NCBI GenBank assembly: GCA_946406115.1
Contig: OX291558.1
Coordinates: forward strand, 21,630,205-21,694,204
Length of the DNA: 64,000 nucleotides
Direction: 5' to 3'
Source of the DNA: Apoda limacodes
Taxonomy: Eukaryota; Arthropoda; Insecta; Lepidoptera; Limacodidae
This document shows, in pieces, positions 1 through 11,965 of this stretch; positions within the stretch are counted from its first letter, which is position 1, and each line of letters begins with the position of its first letter. The notes under the pieces were generated by a model. It had not been told where the DNA came from and did not search any database. It saw only the letters and a program-made list of their open reading frames with translations. Both the position numbers and the translations under genes were made by a program.

Positions 1-990
1 AATGGGTAGAGGTTTACGACATGAATACAAGTAGTACCTCACCTGCGGTCATAGATAGTTTATATGATTTTATGTCTAGATTTGGCCTACCTCATACTAT
101 TGTAACGGATAATGCAACATATTTTTGTTACAAGAGTTTAATTATTTTAGCAACCTGAACGGTATATCACACATGACGTCACCTGCGTACCATCCTGCCA
201 GCAATGGCCGAGCCAAGTCATTTGTTAAAATAATGAAACATGGAATCCGGTCTAGTTTACAAACTAGTAAGAACGTAAGAGAAAGCAAATTGAAATTATT
301 TAACTATATTTTTGACTATCGTGATTCCATTCATTCGGTCACCGACACATCACCAGCTCAACTAGTGTTTGGCCGCAAGCTGCGTTCCCGGCTTGACCTG
401 CTGAGCCCGTCGGTGCCGCCGTCACCCTCGTCCGCCGTGTCGCCTCTCTGATCGTGTCCATTCCAAACAGTGTTTGCAAACTCAAGTGCAAGGCGGGAAA
501 CATAGATCATTTGCACTGGGACAATATGTTTGGTACAAAAAATATTTTAGTAACAACAAGTTTAATTGGGTTAAAGGAATTGTAAAAAAGGAGTTGTAAA
601 AGAGGAGGGAAAATGATGTACCTAATAGAAAACTGTCAAACTAATGTTTTGGAAAACATAAAAACCAAATGTGGAATTATAAAGATTTGAATGTCAGCGA
701 TTTGATGCCGGGGTACGGCGTAGCAAATGATGGTAGTGCCATAACGGCTACCACCACAATGGGGCAGGGAGAAAACGACACAGCTCCGTCCACGGCTGCA
801 TCTCCGGAGCTCGTGGTGATGCCAGACAATTCGCCGTCACTGTCATCGTCTCATGTTACCCTAACAATAGGAGTTCGTCGGCCACCTTCAGAGGATGACG
901 ATAATTTCTTTGACATGAAGAACACTGAAGGCATAGAGGCCGTCGAGGAGGAACCTGTGCTTCCTGAAAGGTCAAAACGTGTTCGCCCCT
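1..990 (+). pseudogene. Ty3/gypsy-type retrotransposon pol, integrase C-terminal part (decayed)
   Basis: Three reading-frame blocks add up to the end of a gypsy-type polyprotein. Bases 3-125 read as integrase core, with an FGLPHTIVTDNAT stretch that carries the second catalytic Asp. A one-base frameshift near 118-130 moves the frame to 125-451, which has HPASNGRAKSF and the typical SPAQLVFGRKLRSRLDLL end of the core. Bases about 452-590 continue in another frame with the usual post-core VWYKKYF...FNWVKG pattern, and 669-990 is a low-complexity acidic tail ending in SKRVRP. The catalytic Glu expected in the NGxAE motif is Lys here (NGRAKS), so the enzyme is dead even without the frameshifts. 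The 5' part lies outside the window. No LTR is visible; the 3' side is abutted by the poly-T of an antisense LINE. Confidence 0.8.
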
Positions 991-1505
991 TTTTTTTTTA
1001 TTTATTTATAAGGACCACAAACAGATTTACATTTCATTTACTTATACTTACATTAAATTTAAATCTTTAATAATAGTAAACCCAACAGGAATGGTCACAT
1101 TTTATGTGTAACAAATTGGAACTTGTCTAGTGTCTACTGATATCTATTGTACATGTAGTATAACTATTACATAATATGTTTTTATTTGGATTAAGATAAT
1201 ACAAAAGAAAGGATATTCTTCAATCCCGAAAAAAAAAAGTATACGACAAAGAAAAATACACAACCAAAAACTAAAGAGAGAGAGTAATAGGGCATACTGT
1301 TTCAGTTTTACGATTTCGTATTGTTTAAAAATCAAGGTACTTATCTATGTGTATAATGTTATTATGTGTAGAGTATTACAACTGGTGTTTAAGTATAGGT
1401 GAGTAAATGTTTGGGTGTTTGTAGTTTTATGTATATATTTAAGTGTATGCGTTTGTGTCAAAAAGAAGAAAAATGCAACAAAAAAAAAACAACAATGCCT
1501 AACCA

Positions 1506-1775
1506 TTATTTCTTTAGAAGTTTTTTCCGGACCAACTTCTTATAGGCACTAACCCGTGCTGCAAAAATATCAATAGTATTAAATCTATTATTATATGATT
1601 CCACCATTCGATATAGTGGAGACCGTTTTCCAGCATTAGTTCGACAATTTGTGATAGGTTCGAGCTGATGTGGCCGCGTTGCTCGCATTTGCACCCTGGG
1701 TGGCACCCGATAGGACAGCATATTTGTAATATTATTACAATCATATTTATTATGACAGAGATCGTATAGCTTCAA
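1506..1775 (-). pseudogene. LINE polyprotein C-terminal end fragment
   Basis: The minus-strand frame reads PITNCRTNAGKRSPLYRM, followed by a YNNRFNTIDIF segment and a Lys-rich end. That is the usual conserved end of Jockey/CR1-type LINE polyproteins (RT..G..SPL.R...YN...DIF). It is in the same orientation as the RT core at 2318-2614 and is separated from it by decayed sequence, so both are parts of one relic. Confidence 0.6.
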
Positions 1776-2317
1776 GTTGTGTATTTCTCGATTTTAGATC
1801 TGGAAGGTTGTACTCATCAAGAAGTTGGCTATAGGATAAACAAGTTTTAGTATATTTATAGTTTAGGCAACGTTAGAATTCCTTTTGTACCATTTCAATG
1901 CTATTACTATACTTGTCATATAAAGGGTTCCATTTAGTTACTGCATACTCTAATTGAGATATTACTAACGATTTAAAAAGGTAAGTATACGTTGAGGGCT
2001 GTTTAAATCCAGCACACGAGCGCATGACGAAGCCATACATTTTATAGGCTTTATTAATTATATTTTCTACGTGAATATTGAAATGTAGGTTGCTGTCTAA
2101 GACTACTCCAAGATCTCTAATGTTGTTTTCTTTAATCAGGGATGTGCCACAAAGCGAGTACGTGTAGTTGCTAGTTTTCTTTTTTTTTTGTTGAATGTCA
2201 CAGCTTTACATTTATTTGTATTTAACAACAGCTTGTTAGCGTCACAGTAAGTAGTAAGTCGATTTAAATCGTCTAAAATTTAAAGTGGTCACTACCGTTA
2301 CTAATGACATGATATAT

Positions 2318-2614
2318 TTATAAGTCATCAGCATATAAATAAAAATTACAAAACTGAAAACACTTGTCAATATCATTTATAAATAACACAAACAGCAAGG
2401 GCCCTAAAATGGACCCCTGTGGCACGCCAGAAGTAATACTTGTAATTTGGGATTCATATCCTTTTACTACAACTTTTTGTGTTCTATTGGTAATATACGA
2501 TTTAAACCATCGCCAAAAGTTACCTCTTATGCCATTAAATGCAATTTTTTGGAGTAATAATTTTTGATCCACCCTGTCAGTTAAATAGGAGATGTAATGG
2601 CTCGTCAATTGCAT
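2318..2614 (-). pseudogene. LINE reverse transcriptase core fragment
   Basis: The minus-strand frame contains SGVPQGSILGPLLFVLFIND and, at its end, FYLYADDL. These are RT motifs with the catalytic YADD pair. Upstream, DRVDQKLLLQKI sits where a LINE normally has its first catalytic Asp motif (AFD-V-H), but the sequence before it does not contain that motif. About 100 residues that LINEs normally have between the GAGVDNIP block and this point are absent, which indicates an internal deletion. It belongs to the antisense LINE at 990-3290. Confidence 0.8.
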
Positions 2615-3290
2615 CGGCGGTTGCCACGAAAAAAATAAACCGGAATGTTATCCACTCCAGCTCCTTTAGATATGTCCATAGCTTTAAGAGCTTTTAGGAT
2701 ATCTGGCTTTTTAATCACGATATTATGTATATTACACGACTTAGATTCATCAATAACGATGTTATTGTCATCAAAATTTTCAGGGACAACTGATGTGGTA
2801 AAAACAGATTGAAAGTAATTAGAGGATAGATTACAAATTTCATCTGGATTTTCGGCTGTAATATCTTTGTGAAATATAAGTCTGGTATGTTACTGCTATT
2901 TTTCAGATTTGATACGTATGTCCAAAAGTTTTTATATTTTTTTCTATACTATTTATATAATTGTTATAACAACGTTTGGACTCAATTTTGAATTTACGTC
3001 TGTACAAGGAAAATATACTATAATTTGATTCGTTGTTTTATTTTTTCATATAAATCCATCGCGATTTTTTTTATGAAATAGTCGAATAAGTTCAGGAATA
3101 AACCAGATGGGGAAGTGAGATGGTTTAATAATTTTGGTTGGTATTTTTTTTTTGATGATACTGTAAATAATTTCATAAAAATTGCTAACGGCAGTCTCGG
3201 CATCGTGTTTCAGTATTAGGTATTAGTTTGTCAACTATCATCCATTTTTGTCATCTTGTTTAGAATTAAGTATTTAGTCCAAATTGTTAG

Positions 3291-3600
3291 GGGAGGGTTG
3301 TTATATATGTAGCTATAACTGTTATTTTAAAATAGACGCCAGTTCGTTGACAGCCGTCTTGACTTTCACTGGTGCCCCGCACTCACATACTTATCACGCT
3401 CTAACAGTTTTTAACACATTGCACGACACCTTTTTGAAGTAGGTTGTTATTTTTGTTTTATTATACAAATTTATATATATATATATATATATCTGAGCTA
3501 CTTCAAAGCTAATCTATTATTTTTCTATTTCTTTTTAATGTCAGCTTTAGAGCTCTATTTTTACTATTTGAGTCAGTTGAATATTTGTTTAAAAAATTAT
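3291..3600. other. Intergenic, no gene seen; short (TA)n tract
   Basis: There is no supported coding sequence. A (TA)n microsatellite lies at about 3472-3493. A somewhat GC-richer patch at 3340-3440 is not recognised. Confidence 0.4.
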
Positions 3601-3609
3601 TCTTCTTCT

Positions 3610-5310
3610 TTTCGTGTCGATGGCCCTTTAAATATTTGATGCCCAGTAGACAGCAAGGTTGACAGCCCTGGGCGTAGCATCTCGCAGGTCGCGCTCAGAG
3701 CAGAAATGCGGGCATGCGGGGCATGCCAGTAGGTGCCCCATAGATTGCGGCGCTGTGTTGCAGTCGCATTGGGTTGAGTAGTTTCGGAGCAGTCCCCATC
3801 TGGCCATGTTCTGCTTACAGCGACTAACTTGTGACCTGAGCCTGTTTAGTGCCTTCCATGTAGGCCATGGTTCTTTGTGGCCCGGCGGTAGTTCTTCTGA
3901 GGCTCGCACATATGTGTCAGGTAGAGGGCACCTGTTTTGCCACAGTGAACAGCGCTTTTTGGCGGGGTCGCCTAACAGGGGGCTGGTGTTCCGCATAAAG
4001 CTCTTGCGGTTCTTAAGACGGGCAGGCGGCGAATGCTGATTCTGCAGTGGGTGTCGCGGGTTGCACTCTTGCTTTCGCTTTTCGACGGCACAAGCCACCT
4101 CTCTCTGGACCTCTAGGGGGGCGACACCCTCGAGTGGGTACAGCTTGTTGAGCGGGGTCGACTTGAGGCATCCGGTGATAGTACGGCAGGCATCGTTAAG
4201 TGCGGCGGTCACTAGTCTCGGGTTAGGGCGGAGGCAGTTGGCTTTATAGTACTGGCCTAGGTCCTTCAAGGACACTGTGTGTGTTCTACCGCTTGTACAA
4301 TGGGTTGTGTTCTGAGGAATTGTTCGAAATGATGCCCACGGCTACTTTCTACCATCGCACCGCTCGCCATCGGCAGGGAATTCATTCTCACACTTTAGAA
4401 CCTAAATGGTCGCGTACAGTGCGGTTTCAGAGAAACTTCCTCCCGCAAACGCTTAAGTTGTGGAATGAGCTCCCTGCCAAGGTTTTCTGCAAGGACTACA
4501 GTATGGAGTTCTTCAAGAAAGAAGTTATTAGATTTCTGAAGGGTCGGCAACGCGCAAGTGATACCCCTGGTGTTGCAAGCGTCCATAGGCTACGGTGACC
4601 GCTTACCATCAGGCGGACCGTAAGCTTGTTTGTCACCTTAGTGGTATAAAAAAAAAAGGCAATCGAAAGAGTTTCTTCTATTTTTTCGAAGAACCGACTC
4701 TGCGCAGCCAGAGCAAGGTCGTCTGCGTAAAGGCAGCGCTGCGTCCCAGGTGGGCTAGGTTGGTCGTCGGCGTATATGTTGAAGAGATTTGGGGCCAGTA
4801 CGCTACCTTGAGGGAGACCATTCCTTTGACGTCGCCAGCGGCTTCTTTCCGAATGAAGATGTACTTGAAGACGACGGTTGTGACGTTTGCAACTTTAGAC
4901 AAAAGGAGCCTGATGTTGACTGTGTCGTAGGCCGCAGATAGGTCGACAAACGCCACGCCGGTGACCATGCCAAGTTCGAAACCGTCCTCAATGTGCTGCG
5001 TGAGCTTAAGTACTTGGCTCGTACACGACTCCCCGAAGCGGAACCCAGCCTGTTCTGGAATAAGTTGGGGACCTACTGCAGGTGTCAGTCGGTTGAGCAG
5101 TAGTCGCTCAAATAACATGTAGGTGTGGCACAATAAGGAAATAGGTCGTTAGCTCTTGGCGTCAGAGGGGCATTTCCCAGGCTTCAGTAGCGCGATTACC
5201 TTTGATTTTCGCCAGACTTTTGGTATGTTGAGTGTCATGAGGCAATCGTTGAAAAGAGCCAGAAGCCATGATATTGCCACTGGTCCGAGGTGTTAAAGTT
5301 GCTCCACTGT
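3610..5310 (-). pseudogene. LINE reverse transcriptase relic, interrupted by a nested LINE
   Basis: Read on the minus strand, about 5300-5150 gives an IPKVWRKSKVIALLKPGK block. Next, 5133-4678 gives LIPEQAGFRFGESCTSQVL and FVDLSAAYDTV (first catalytic Asp). After a frameshift near 4810 come NGLPQGSVLAP and LYADDLALAAQ (catalytic Asp pair). Then 4275-3628 gives LGQYYKANCLRPNP and a C-terminal CxC...HLLACPACP motif ending in VYWASNI and a stop. This is a long RT-plus-C-terminal stretch of one LINE. Bases 4277-4657 are a foreign insertion. Skipping them joins ETLSIA to VSLKDLG in the same frame, so the insertion point is known to the base. Apart from that, at least one frameshift disables it. 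The clade is not certain (Jockey/CR1-like). Confidence 0.8.
4277..4657 (+). mobile_element. 5'-truncated LINE (family A) nested in another LINE
   Basis: The sequence encodes the last about 105 residues of a LINE polyprotein (FYRLYNGLCSEELFEMMP ... FFKKEVIRFLKGRQRAS ... VHRLR). It continues with a 3' UTR containing CCATCAGGCGGACCG and ends in a pure A tract at 4648-4657. It matches the longer copy at 58660-59463 almost throughout. It starts abruptly at TGTGTGTG, so it is 5'-truncated. Both edges are sharp against the antisense LINE relic and no target-site duplication is visible. Confidence 0.85.
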
Positions 5311-5329
5311 AAGGTCATATTTAATTTTT

Positions 5330-5700
5330 ATGTTGCCACTAAAATTGGCAAACGAACGGACGGACATTATAAAAATAAATTTACCATTTAGGTTTTCTGG
5401 TGTTTTTGCAACGAAACCCTAAAAATCATTAAACGGACCGACGGATATGTTTAAGCCATGACAATACTATAATGGTTTGGTTTTCATAATCTAGCTACGG
5501 AACCCTAAAAAATAATTATGCTGATTCATTAATATGACTTTGAAATAGATGGACAGAAAGACATGGCTAAACAATAGAGATTCAGTTTTTACCATTTAGC
5601 TGCTGAGCCCTCAAATCATCAAAAGGACGGACGAACAAACATGACAATACAAAAGGAGTTCGGTTTTTGGCTATGGGACCCTAAAAATGGAATTGTGAAA
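5330..5700. repeat. Diverged tandem repeat, about 3 units
   Basis: A unit of roughly 110-150 bases recurs with drift. Each unit has a GGACGGACG-like stretch, a TGACAATAC-like stretch, a CATTTAG or CATAATC stretch and a (GG)AACCCTAAAAA-like end (around 5420, 5505 and 5685). The 'acggaaccctaaaaa' wording also occurs in scattered lepidopteran repeats. Unit borders are approximate. Confidence 0.45.
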
Positions 5701-7300
5701 AATTTTTTTACTCTTTTTTTTTACTACTTCAGATCATCTACGTAGCTATACAGTTACAAGTTATAGAATTAAAATAATTTAAAGCCCAGCTCTGGTTTAT
5801 CTGTTCCAATCCTTAATAAATGTGAAATTCTTAAGGTAGCCTTTTACATATATCGACGTTGGAAAGGTAACCTTGCTGATCTGCCAAATTATTAAATATG
5901 CGTATATACATATATCGTTCAAATCGTCTGATTTCTTTTGATTTTCTTGTCGTGGTTTCATTGCAGTTTGAGCATTTTCGATGCTGGATAAGTAATTTTT
6001 AATTCTACATGTGTCGGTGGATAAACGCACAATTTTGGATTTTTTTTACATTGGCTATCTTTAATTTTACCGAAATGTAGATAAGCAATGTCTCTTTTCT
6101 GTATTATTCTGTATTTTGCTACAAAAGCAAATTTGCTTCGCTGTGAAACATGAAACTTTGTGATCATGAGATATTTAGTTTCGCTGAGATTAGTGACGAT
6201 ACGGCTCATTTTAGTAGCTTAGCTCTGATTTCTGGTAAGAGCGAATTTTGGCGTATTGAGAATATCGCCGATTTATGCCTTCATACATTAGCGAGCAGCG
6301 CAGCAATGTAGCAATAAGCTGCATTAAACACTATCAGCAAATGAGCCTTGCCCTCAGTCCAGGTATTTATTGCTGATCTGCCACTTAACTCTGTCTACAT
6401 TATTTTTTTTATTTTTTTTTAAGTGAGTCTATTATAAACCCTTTCTAGACATTCTCACAAACTTTCTAGTTTTTTAAAAATAATTATTTAGATTTTATAT
6501 ATTTGTTTTGAAAAAATATCAACCTTTGAATGGCTTTCCTGTAAATTTCTGTAATGGTAAGCAAGGTTCCCTTTTCAACGTCGATAAGTAGAAATCGCTA
6601 AAAACGTTACGTGGAACCGAACATACATAAAAAACCAAACATGCCAACGAATTAATAAACTTCTCCTTTTTTTGAAGTATGTTTAAAATAGCAAAAGAAT
6701 AACTGATTTTTAGACCATCATTTTAAAATTCTACGAAAATACTTGATTCTATGACGTTAAAAATGTTCACTTTTTTCAAAGAAGACACCTTTTGCAAATA
6801 CAATAATTTTTAATTTAAAAACTAGAGATTTTTGAGAAAATCATAAAGACTTCTCTGTACACAAACTGAACTTTTAAAGTGTTGCTTTGAATTGCGGTAA
6901 TATATATTAAATTTGTATGCAAGAATAAATATTTCTTTCACCTGTTAAATTCCTAAAGAACTATCAGCTAATCCATCAGTGCTACCCCGCTGTCACCTTA
7001 TGAAAAATATCAAATGCTCATAGCAGATATTGATGTTCTTTCTACCTTTATGAAAAATACAATGTTTCAGTAACAACTGGTGTTGGGTATCAATATTGAT
7101 ATTGTAGAGCACCTGCCACCGATCGACCAACCCTGCTCAAATGTCAGATAAATTAATAAAAAGTCATAGCATTGTCCCTTCTTGGAGCAGTCTGCTTTTA
7201 TGGTCAAATGAAAGTGATCTATAAATTGAAAAGGACTAAATAATATTTTGTTGATCTTTTGTAAAAAAAAAAAATAACCTTATGGACGACTTGAGAGCTC
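5701..7300. other. AT-rich intergenic, nothing recognised
   Basis: Only short open frames without recognisable motifs occur here, on both strands. Homopolymer A/T runs are frequent. No feature can be supported. Confidence 0.4.
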
Positions 7301-7304
7301 TGAC

Positions 7305-7435
7305 AGTCGTGTGGCCACTAGCTTGACAATGTCCGCCAAGCATAAGGCCAGCGTGGTAGACTATGGCCTAAACCTCTGTACTCAAGGAGAGTCCTGTGCC
7401 CCTGCAGTGGGCCGTTATACTATCATACTATTTTC
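7305..7435 (+). mobile_element. RTE-type LINE 3' end relic
   Basis: The stretch with CTTGACAATGTCCGCCAAGC, then GCGTGGTAGACTATGGCC, then GCAGTGGGCCG reads like the 3' untranslated end of RTE-type LINEs in insect genomes, where the wording 'gccagcgtggtggactatggcctaaacc' is common. No coding part survives upstream. The assignment rests on remembered family wording only. Confidence 0.45.
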
Positions 7436-7617
7436 GTAAATACTTATATAAAAAGGTATAGCTGAACATTACACACAGCGACATTTAGTTTCAAAAGCTT
7501 TGCGTAAGCTTGTACTATGGATACCTCATAACGGATGCAAAACTTATATGCTTTACCACATAAGTAGATATATGAATTAAAAAAAAAACCAAACTCAAGA
7601 CCGTCTGAAGACACGAA

Positions 7618-7715
7618 AAACATTACATAAATGTTTGTCCTGTGCTAGGATCAAACTCGCGCCCTCGGATCCGCAGGCAGACCAAGACTTCTACCGACAG
7701 AGCCGCAATGCCATT
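7618..7715 (-). repeat. tRNA-derived SINE-like fragment
   Basis: On the minus strand the block has a weak A-box-like start (CTCTGTCGGTAG), a CTGCCTGCGGATCCGAGG middle and a B-box-like GAGTTTGATCCTAGCAC, followed by ACAGGACAAAC. This layout resembles tRNA-derived SINEs of Lepidoptera. It is not a tRNA gene, because no cloverleaf closes. Confidence 0.45.
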
Positions 7716-10174
7716 ACATTTCTATGGTATAGTATAGTTTTAGATAAGGAAGCTAAGTATTATTTTCTTTTTAAATATCCTATATATTCAATCAAATAAC
7801 CAGCAACCAACAACGGGGCGGAAAATCACAGAACGTGTGTGTTAATAATTAATTAAAACAAAATATTGCGGCTGCACAAAGAATTAAACTTATTGTAGCA
7901 ACTGCGCAATTTCAAGTTGGTATGAAATCGTCATGTGGTTCTACGTGAATGAATTGTAGAAACAGTTACAGTATATGGATTTTTCTTGGTTTTCTTTGGA
8001 CAGATTTCTTCTTTTTCCTTCAATTCAAAGATATAGATTTATCAATAGATTTTGAACTGAATATTTCTGCTTAAGATTTTTAGGACGAGATATTCTCAGG
8101 GAAAAGGTGTTTAGGAAAGAATGAACCATCTAGTTGGTATTCGGATCGGTCGAGCTAGTTCATTCTTTACATACTCTGTGCGCGTACGCGCGCCAGTCAC
8201 TCATATAATCTTTGGTTGAAAGGTAGCAGCTGTTGTTTTTAGATCTAATTCTATAGTTATAGTGAACAGAGAAACACTATACACACACATACACAATTTA
8301 ATACACCCCTTTGTGTACAAGTTTATCAAAAACATATGACGCCAAAATTGGGTAAGTTTTAGTAATTTTAATTTGTGACCCAAAATTTCGTAGCATTTTC
8401 GGCTACAAATCACGCGCTAATTTTAACAAATATGTTAGTATATAAAAGGAAAACTCAGCATTTAGTACAGTAAATGACGGTAAAAAGATGGTACAACCTA
8501 GCAATTCTTTCAAGAAAGATGGATTTGCTTCAATTTGGGATTAAGCTTTACTTACCATCCACTTCAAAATCTACCCTATACCGATGTGTGCTTTTGACTT
8601 TTAGGGTGAATACTACCCCTAATTGACAAATATTGACAAATTTAGGTATTTAAGAAATAAAAAAACGTATAAAGCTTTTGATCAATGATAGTTATATAGT
8701 TTTAAAAACTATTTGTGATTTTTCAACCCCTATTTTATTCCTTACGCCCTTTTAAAACACCCTTTTTGACATTTTTTTTTTTAAAAAACCTTCGATATAT
8801 TAAATTTTTATGTTTAAATCGTAGACATCTTAAGTGAATTGTTATAATTATTTTTCTAACTCATTTGTCAAAATATGATCAGTAGCTTAGGAGCCACACG
8901 AGAACTGATGAACGTACTAAAACATACACAGACTGCCAAAATCATTAATTATTACACTTTGTATAGTTGGGTAACAATTAAGTGACACCCTGAGAGTGTA
9001 ACAAAAACATAGCGTTACGCGTTACGAAAACTCGTCACCTACTAATATGCTTTTATTTTAGCTTTCTTTAGTTCGCACATAAAGTATGTATGGGATATTT
9101 GAATTAATTCCTTTTTTTGCTGAACAGAAAGAATACATATTGCCTAAACTTAGTAAATAATGCCCGCCTACGTTATATCTTTTCAGTTCTTTCGTTCTTC
9201 AAGAGCAATGATTACAAAATGTCTAAGTACAGTTGGCAAAGAAAATTCTTTGTGGCTTAGGATACATAATATTTTCATTAAGTGTTAACTATAGACAAAT
9301 AAAAAAGTAGGTACAACTAAATAATATCTTATCTCATAGGCTTATAACAAAATTACACTAATTCCGAAACGAGTAGTGACAGTTATTACAATATTATATA
9401 CAAATTGTGGGAATAGCTACATAATAATGTTTGTAAAATCAGTCTTTTACCTATTATACCATGTCCTCAAATAATTAGAGGTGAGTTTTACACCGATCGC
9501 CGAAAGCAAACCTACTAAAACAAACCTTAACCTACTTAAGACACATTTAACAATACCTACTCAATTTTAAGTTTTATTTGTTGCTCCTGTCGGTAATCGA
9601 ATTATAGGGACCTCACGACTACAGCGCCACCGCAAGGCAAATCGCATTTTTGTCACCGCTGATTCCATTAACACCAAAGTTTTTGACTTTGTAAAATTAA
9701 AGCAGAAATATCTATATTTTGCTGCTAACCTTACTGAGTTCACAAAATATTGGTCCCATTTGTTTGCCTTCAAAGTAATATAAGACCGATAAAACAATAT
9801 CCGAAAGGATTGAATCGAGTAAATGCGAGAGATTGGATTTGGGTGCTTACCTTGTTTACTTTATGAAACGATCGTGTTTCTATTAGAGTAAGTGCTGCCA
9901 AGTCGGTACAATACCAGTTTCTACCTACTGTTCCAATACCTAGTAATTATTTATATATATGCCATTAAAAATGAAGAAAAAAAACTATTCAAAAGTCAAA
10001 TAAAGATATATTTAAATGCATGAAGTTTAGATTTTTAAAATAATAATATATTAACAAGTTACTTATGTAAATTTAATCTTAAATAAATAAATAAATAAAT
10101 AAATTGTTAGTAGTGTATCAATATTTAATTCTATGTTAGTAACAGCATATAATTTTATCATATTCTTTTTTTTA
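7716..10174. other. AT-rich intergenic, nothing recognised
   Basis: There are no supported genes. A short (AAAT)n tract lies at about 10083-10103. A GC-richer spot with CGTACGCGCGCC at about 8183 is isolated and unexplained. Confidence 0.4.
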
Positions 10175-11548
10175 TTATCTAATCGTACCAGTGACCATCC
10201 CCACCAAGTACCTTGATATTGGACAGTAAAACCTAGACGCAAGTGTTTTCAGAATAATGTTAGTGCTGAAGCGGATACGGTTAAGCAGCGACGCGGCCTT
10301 TTTACGCATTATGGCGCTAAAACCATCCACTCGCGCCTCAGCGAACATTCCAGACGCGCTGCAAAAGCGCGGCAAGCATTATCCTGAAAATGTTGGTTTA
10401 TTGGACCTTCAGAGCATCGTAGGCTTTTTTTGTGTACAGCACCCACAGTCCACTTGAGTAGAATGAGGTGCAGTAGGATTTAAAAAGCGTGATTTTCACC
10501 TCAGCCGAACATCGCGAAAATCTGCGCCCCAGCACATTACCCCTCACTGCTAATACCCTGCGTTCCCTCTCTATATAAATGTCATCTTTCAAATCTTCTG
10601 TGACCATATGACCTAAATATTTAAATTTTGAGACAACTTTTAGAAGCGTATCGGCAAGCACAACCGGTGGCACATTTTCTGGTTTATTTTTTCCCGATTT
10701 GAAAATTAATATTTCGCTTTTCTGGGAATTGTATTTCAGTCCGTGCTTTTCAGCATACTTTTCACATATACCTACAAGTATTCTAATGGAGTTGATCGAC
10801 GGACCCAGCAGCACCATGTCATCTGCGTAACTGATGTTGTCGACACATGTACCGTCTATATGGCAACCGACATGGGTGATACTGAGTTCCTCGATCACCT
10901 GATTAATATACAAATTCAATAGACTTGGGGAAGTTAAACCACCCTGTCTAACACCACACTCCAACTTGTACTCTTCCGATAAGGTATCAGCCCATCTAAC
11001 CTGATTGATTTGATTACCACACCAATATCTGAACAGCAGTTCCATCGGCATACCCGAGTTTTTGAGCTTTTTCTATAGTGTGTTGTAGACTACGAGGTCA
11101 AAAGCTATCGACATATCAAGGAAGCACCATATACCGGTGTTTTTCTTTCGGTGTAGTATTTGACAGTGTGCTTTAGGCAATAGATAGCGCTTTCCGTAGA
11201 CAATCCTGGCCTGAAACCAAACTGCGCATGATGCAATTTAAGGTGTTTACTTAAATGTACGTTAAGCAAACTGTCAAGTACCTTTGCCTTAGCAGTAGCA
11301 AGTGAGATAGGTCGATAATTAGTCGTGTCTGAGACATCCCCGGTCTTATTTTTAACTATAGGTACAACGACCATTCTCATCAAGGCCTCTGGCAAGTAGG
11401 AATGTCTAAGGCATAGAGTAAAAAACATAGCCAACACCCGTGGCAGATGACGCCCAGCATATTTAAGATGTTCGATACTGAGACCATCGTACCCAGGAGA
11501 TTTACCCTTTTTTTTATTACGTTTTCAACATCCTTCGGCAAAAACTTG
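10175..11548 (-). pseudogene. Rex1/CR1-like LINE reverse transcriptase relic
   Basis: The minus strand reads, in order: GKSPGYDGLSIEHLKYAG (about 11500-11430), NYRPISLATAKAKVLDSLL and HAQFGFRPGLSTESAIYCLK (11437-11105), FLDMSIAFDLV (first catalytic Asp, in another frame after a one-base slip near 11125), CGVRQGGLTSPSLLNLYINQ, ISYADDMVLLGPS (catalytic Asp pair) and a KFKYLGHMVTEDLKDD thumb-like region (11051-10398). The C-terminal end to about 10175 is frame-shifted. The order and wording fit the Rex1/CR1-like LINE group, though the clade call is tentative. The 5' side stops at a small inverted-repeat element at 11549-11679. Confidence 0.75.
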
Positions 11549-11679
11549 ATATAAATCGCGCCACGTAAGTTGAACCTGCACAGTAACACATTTTTGGTTC
11601 GTTAGTACATTTGTCCGTACTGTACCTGCGCAGACGGCCGCCATTTTAGTGCAACTTACATGGCGCGAACTATACTATG
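11549..11679. mobile_element. Candidate MITE with about 23-bp terminal inverted repeats
   Basis: A left arm with TCGCGCCACGTAAGTTG at 11556-11572 is mirrored by CAACTTACATGGCGCGA at 11652-11668, a 17-bp inverted match with one mismatch. The similarity extends outward into TATA-containing ends. The interior is only about 80 bases and non-coding. This geometry fits a miniature inverted-repeat DNA transposon with a TA-type target. Only one copy is in the window, so family membership cannot be shown. Confidence 0.5.
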
Positions 11680-11849
11680 CTCTATCTGTACGTTGCTCTC
11701 AGTATCACATACTTAAAGCATTGCCATTCAACTTTACCCAAAGTAAACACCAACTTTTTGATGTGTGAAGTGGAGACATGGTGTTTCGATCATCCGTGAG
11801 CCTTAACAAATATATTCAAATAAAGCCGTTGTGTATTTCTATGTACCGA

Positions 11850-11965
11850 ATGGCGAAGCGGTAGTTCGTTAGACTGTTTACTTCGAAAATCGTATGAGTA
11901 CTGTTCTATACCCGCCATTTCAATTGTGTTTTGGTAAGTTTATATATGAATTCACCTTATATTTT
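11850..11965 (+). repeat. Dispersed repeat fragment, shared with 30893-30950
   Basis: CCCGCCATTTCAATTGTG, then a TTCACCTTATA element followed by T-rich sequence, occurs both here (from about 11919) and at about 30900-30950. In this copy the upstream part has GCGAAGCGGTAGTTCGTTAG, which is weakly A-box-like. A SINE-type origin is possible but not proven. Confidence 0.35.

Larger units (their letters stand above)
990..3290 (-). mobile_element. Decayed non-LTR retrotransposon (LINE), antisense
   Basis: On the minus strand a LINE reverse transcriptase can be followed from about 3290 to a 3' A-rich end, seen as the poly-T at 990-1005. About 2760-2640 (minus) gives a KAMDISKGAGVDNIP block typical of the start of LINE RT. 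Next come the RT core at 2614-2318 and the C-terminal end at 1775-1506. Stops and frameshifts separate them. The poly-T abuts the gypsy relic, so this element probably inserted into it. The clade is uncertain (Jockey/CR1 group). The 3' portion from 1500 to 990 has no recognisable coding and is taken as the 3' UTR. Confidence 0.7.
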
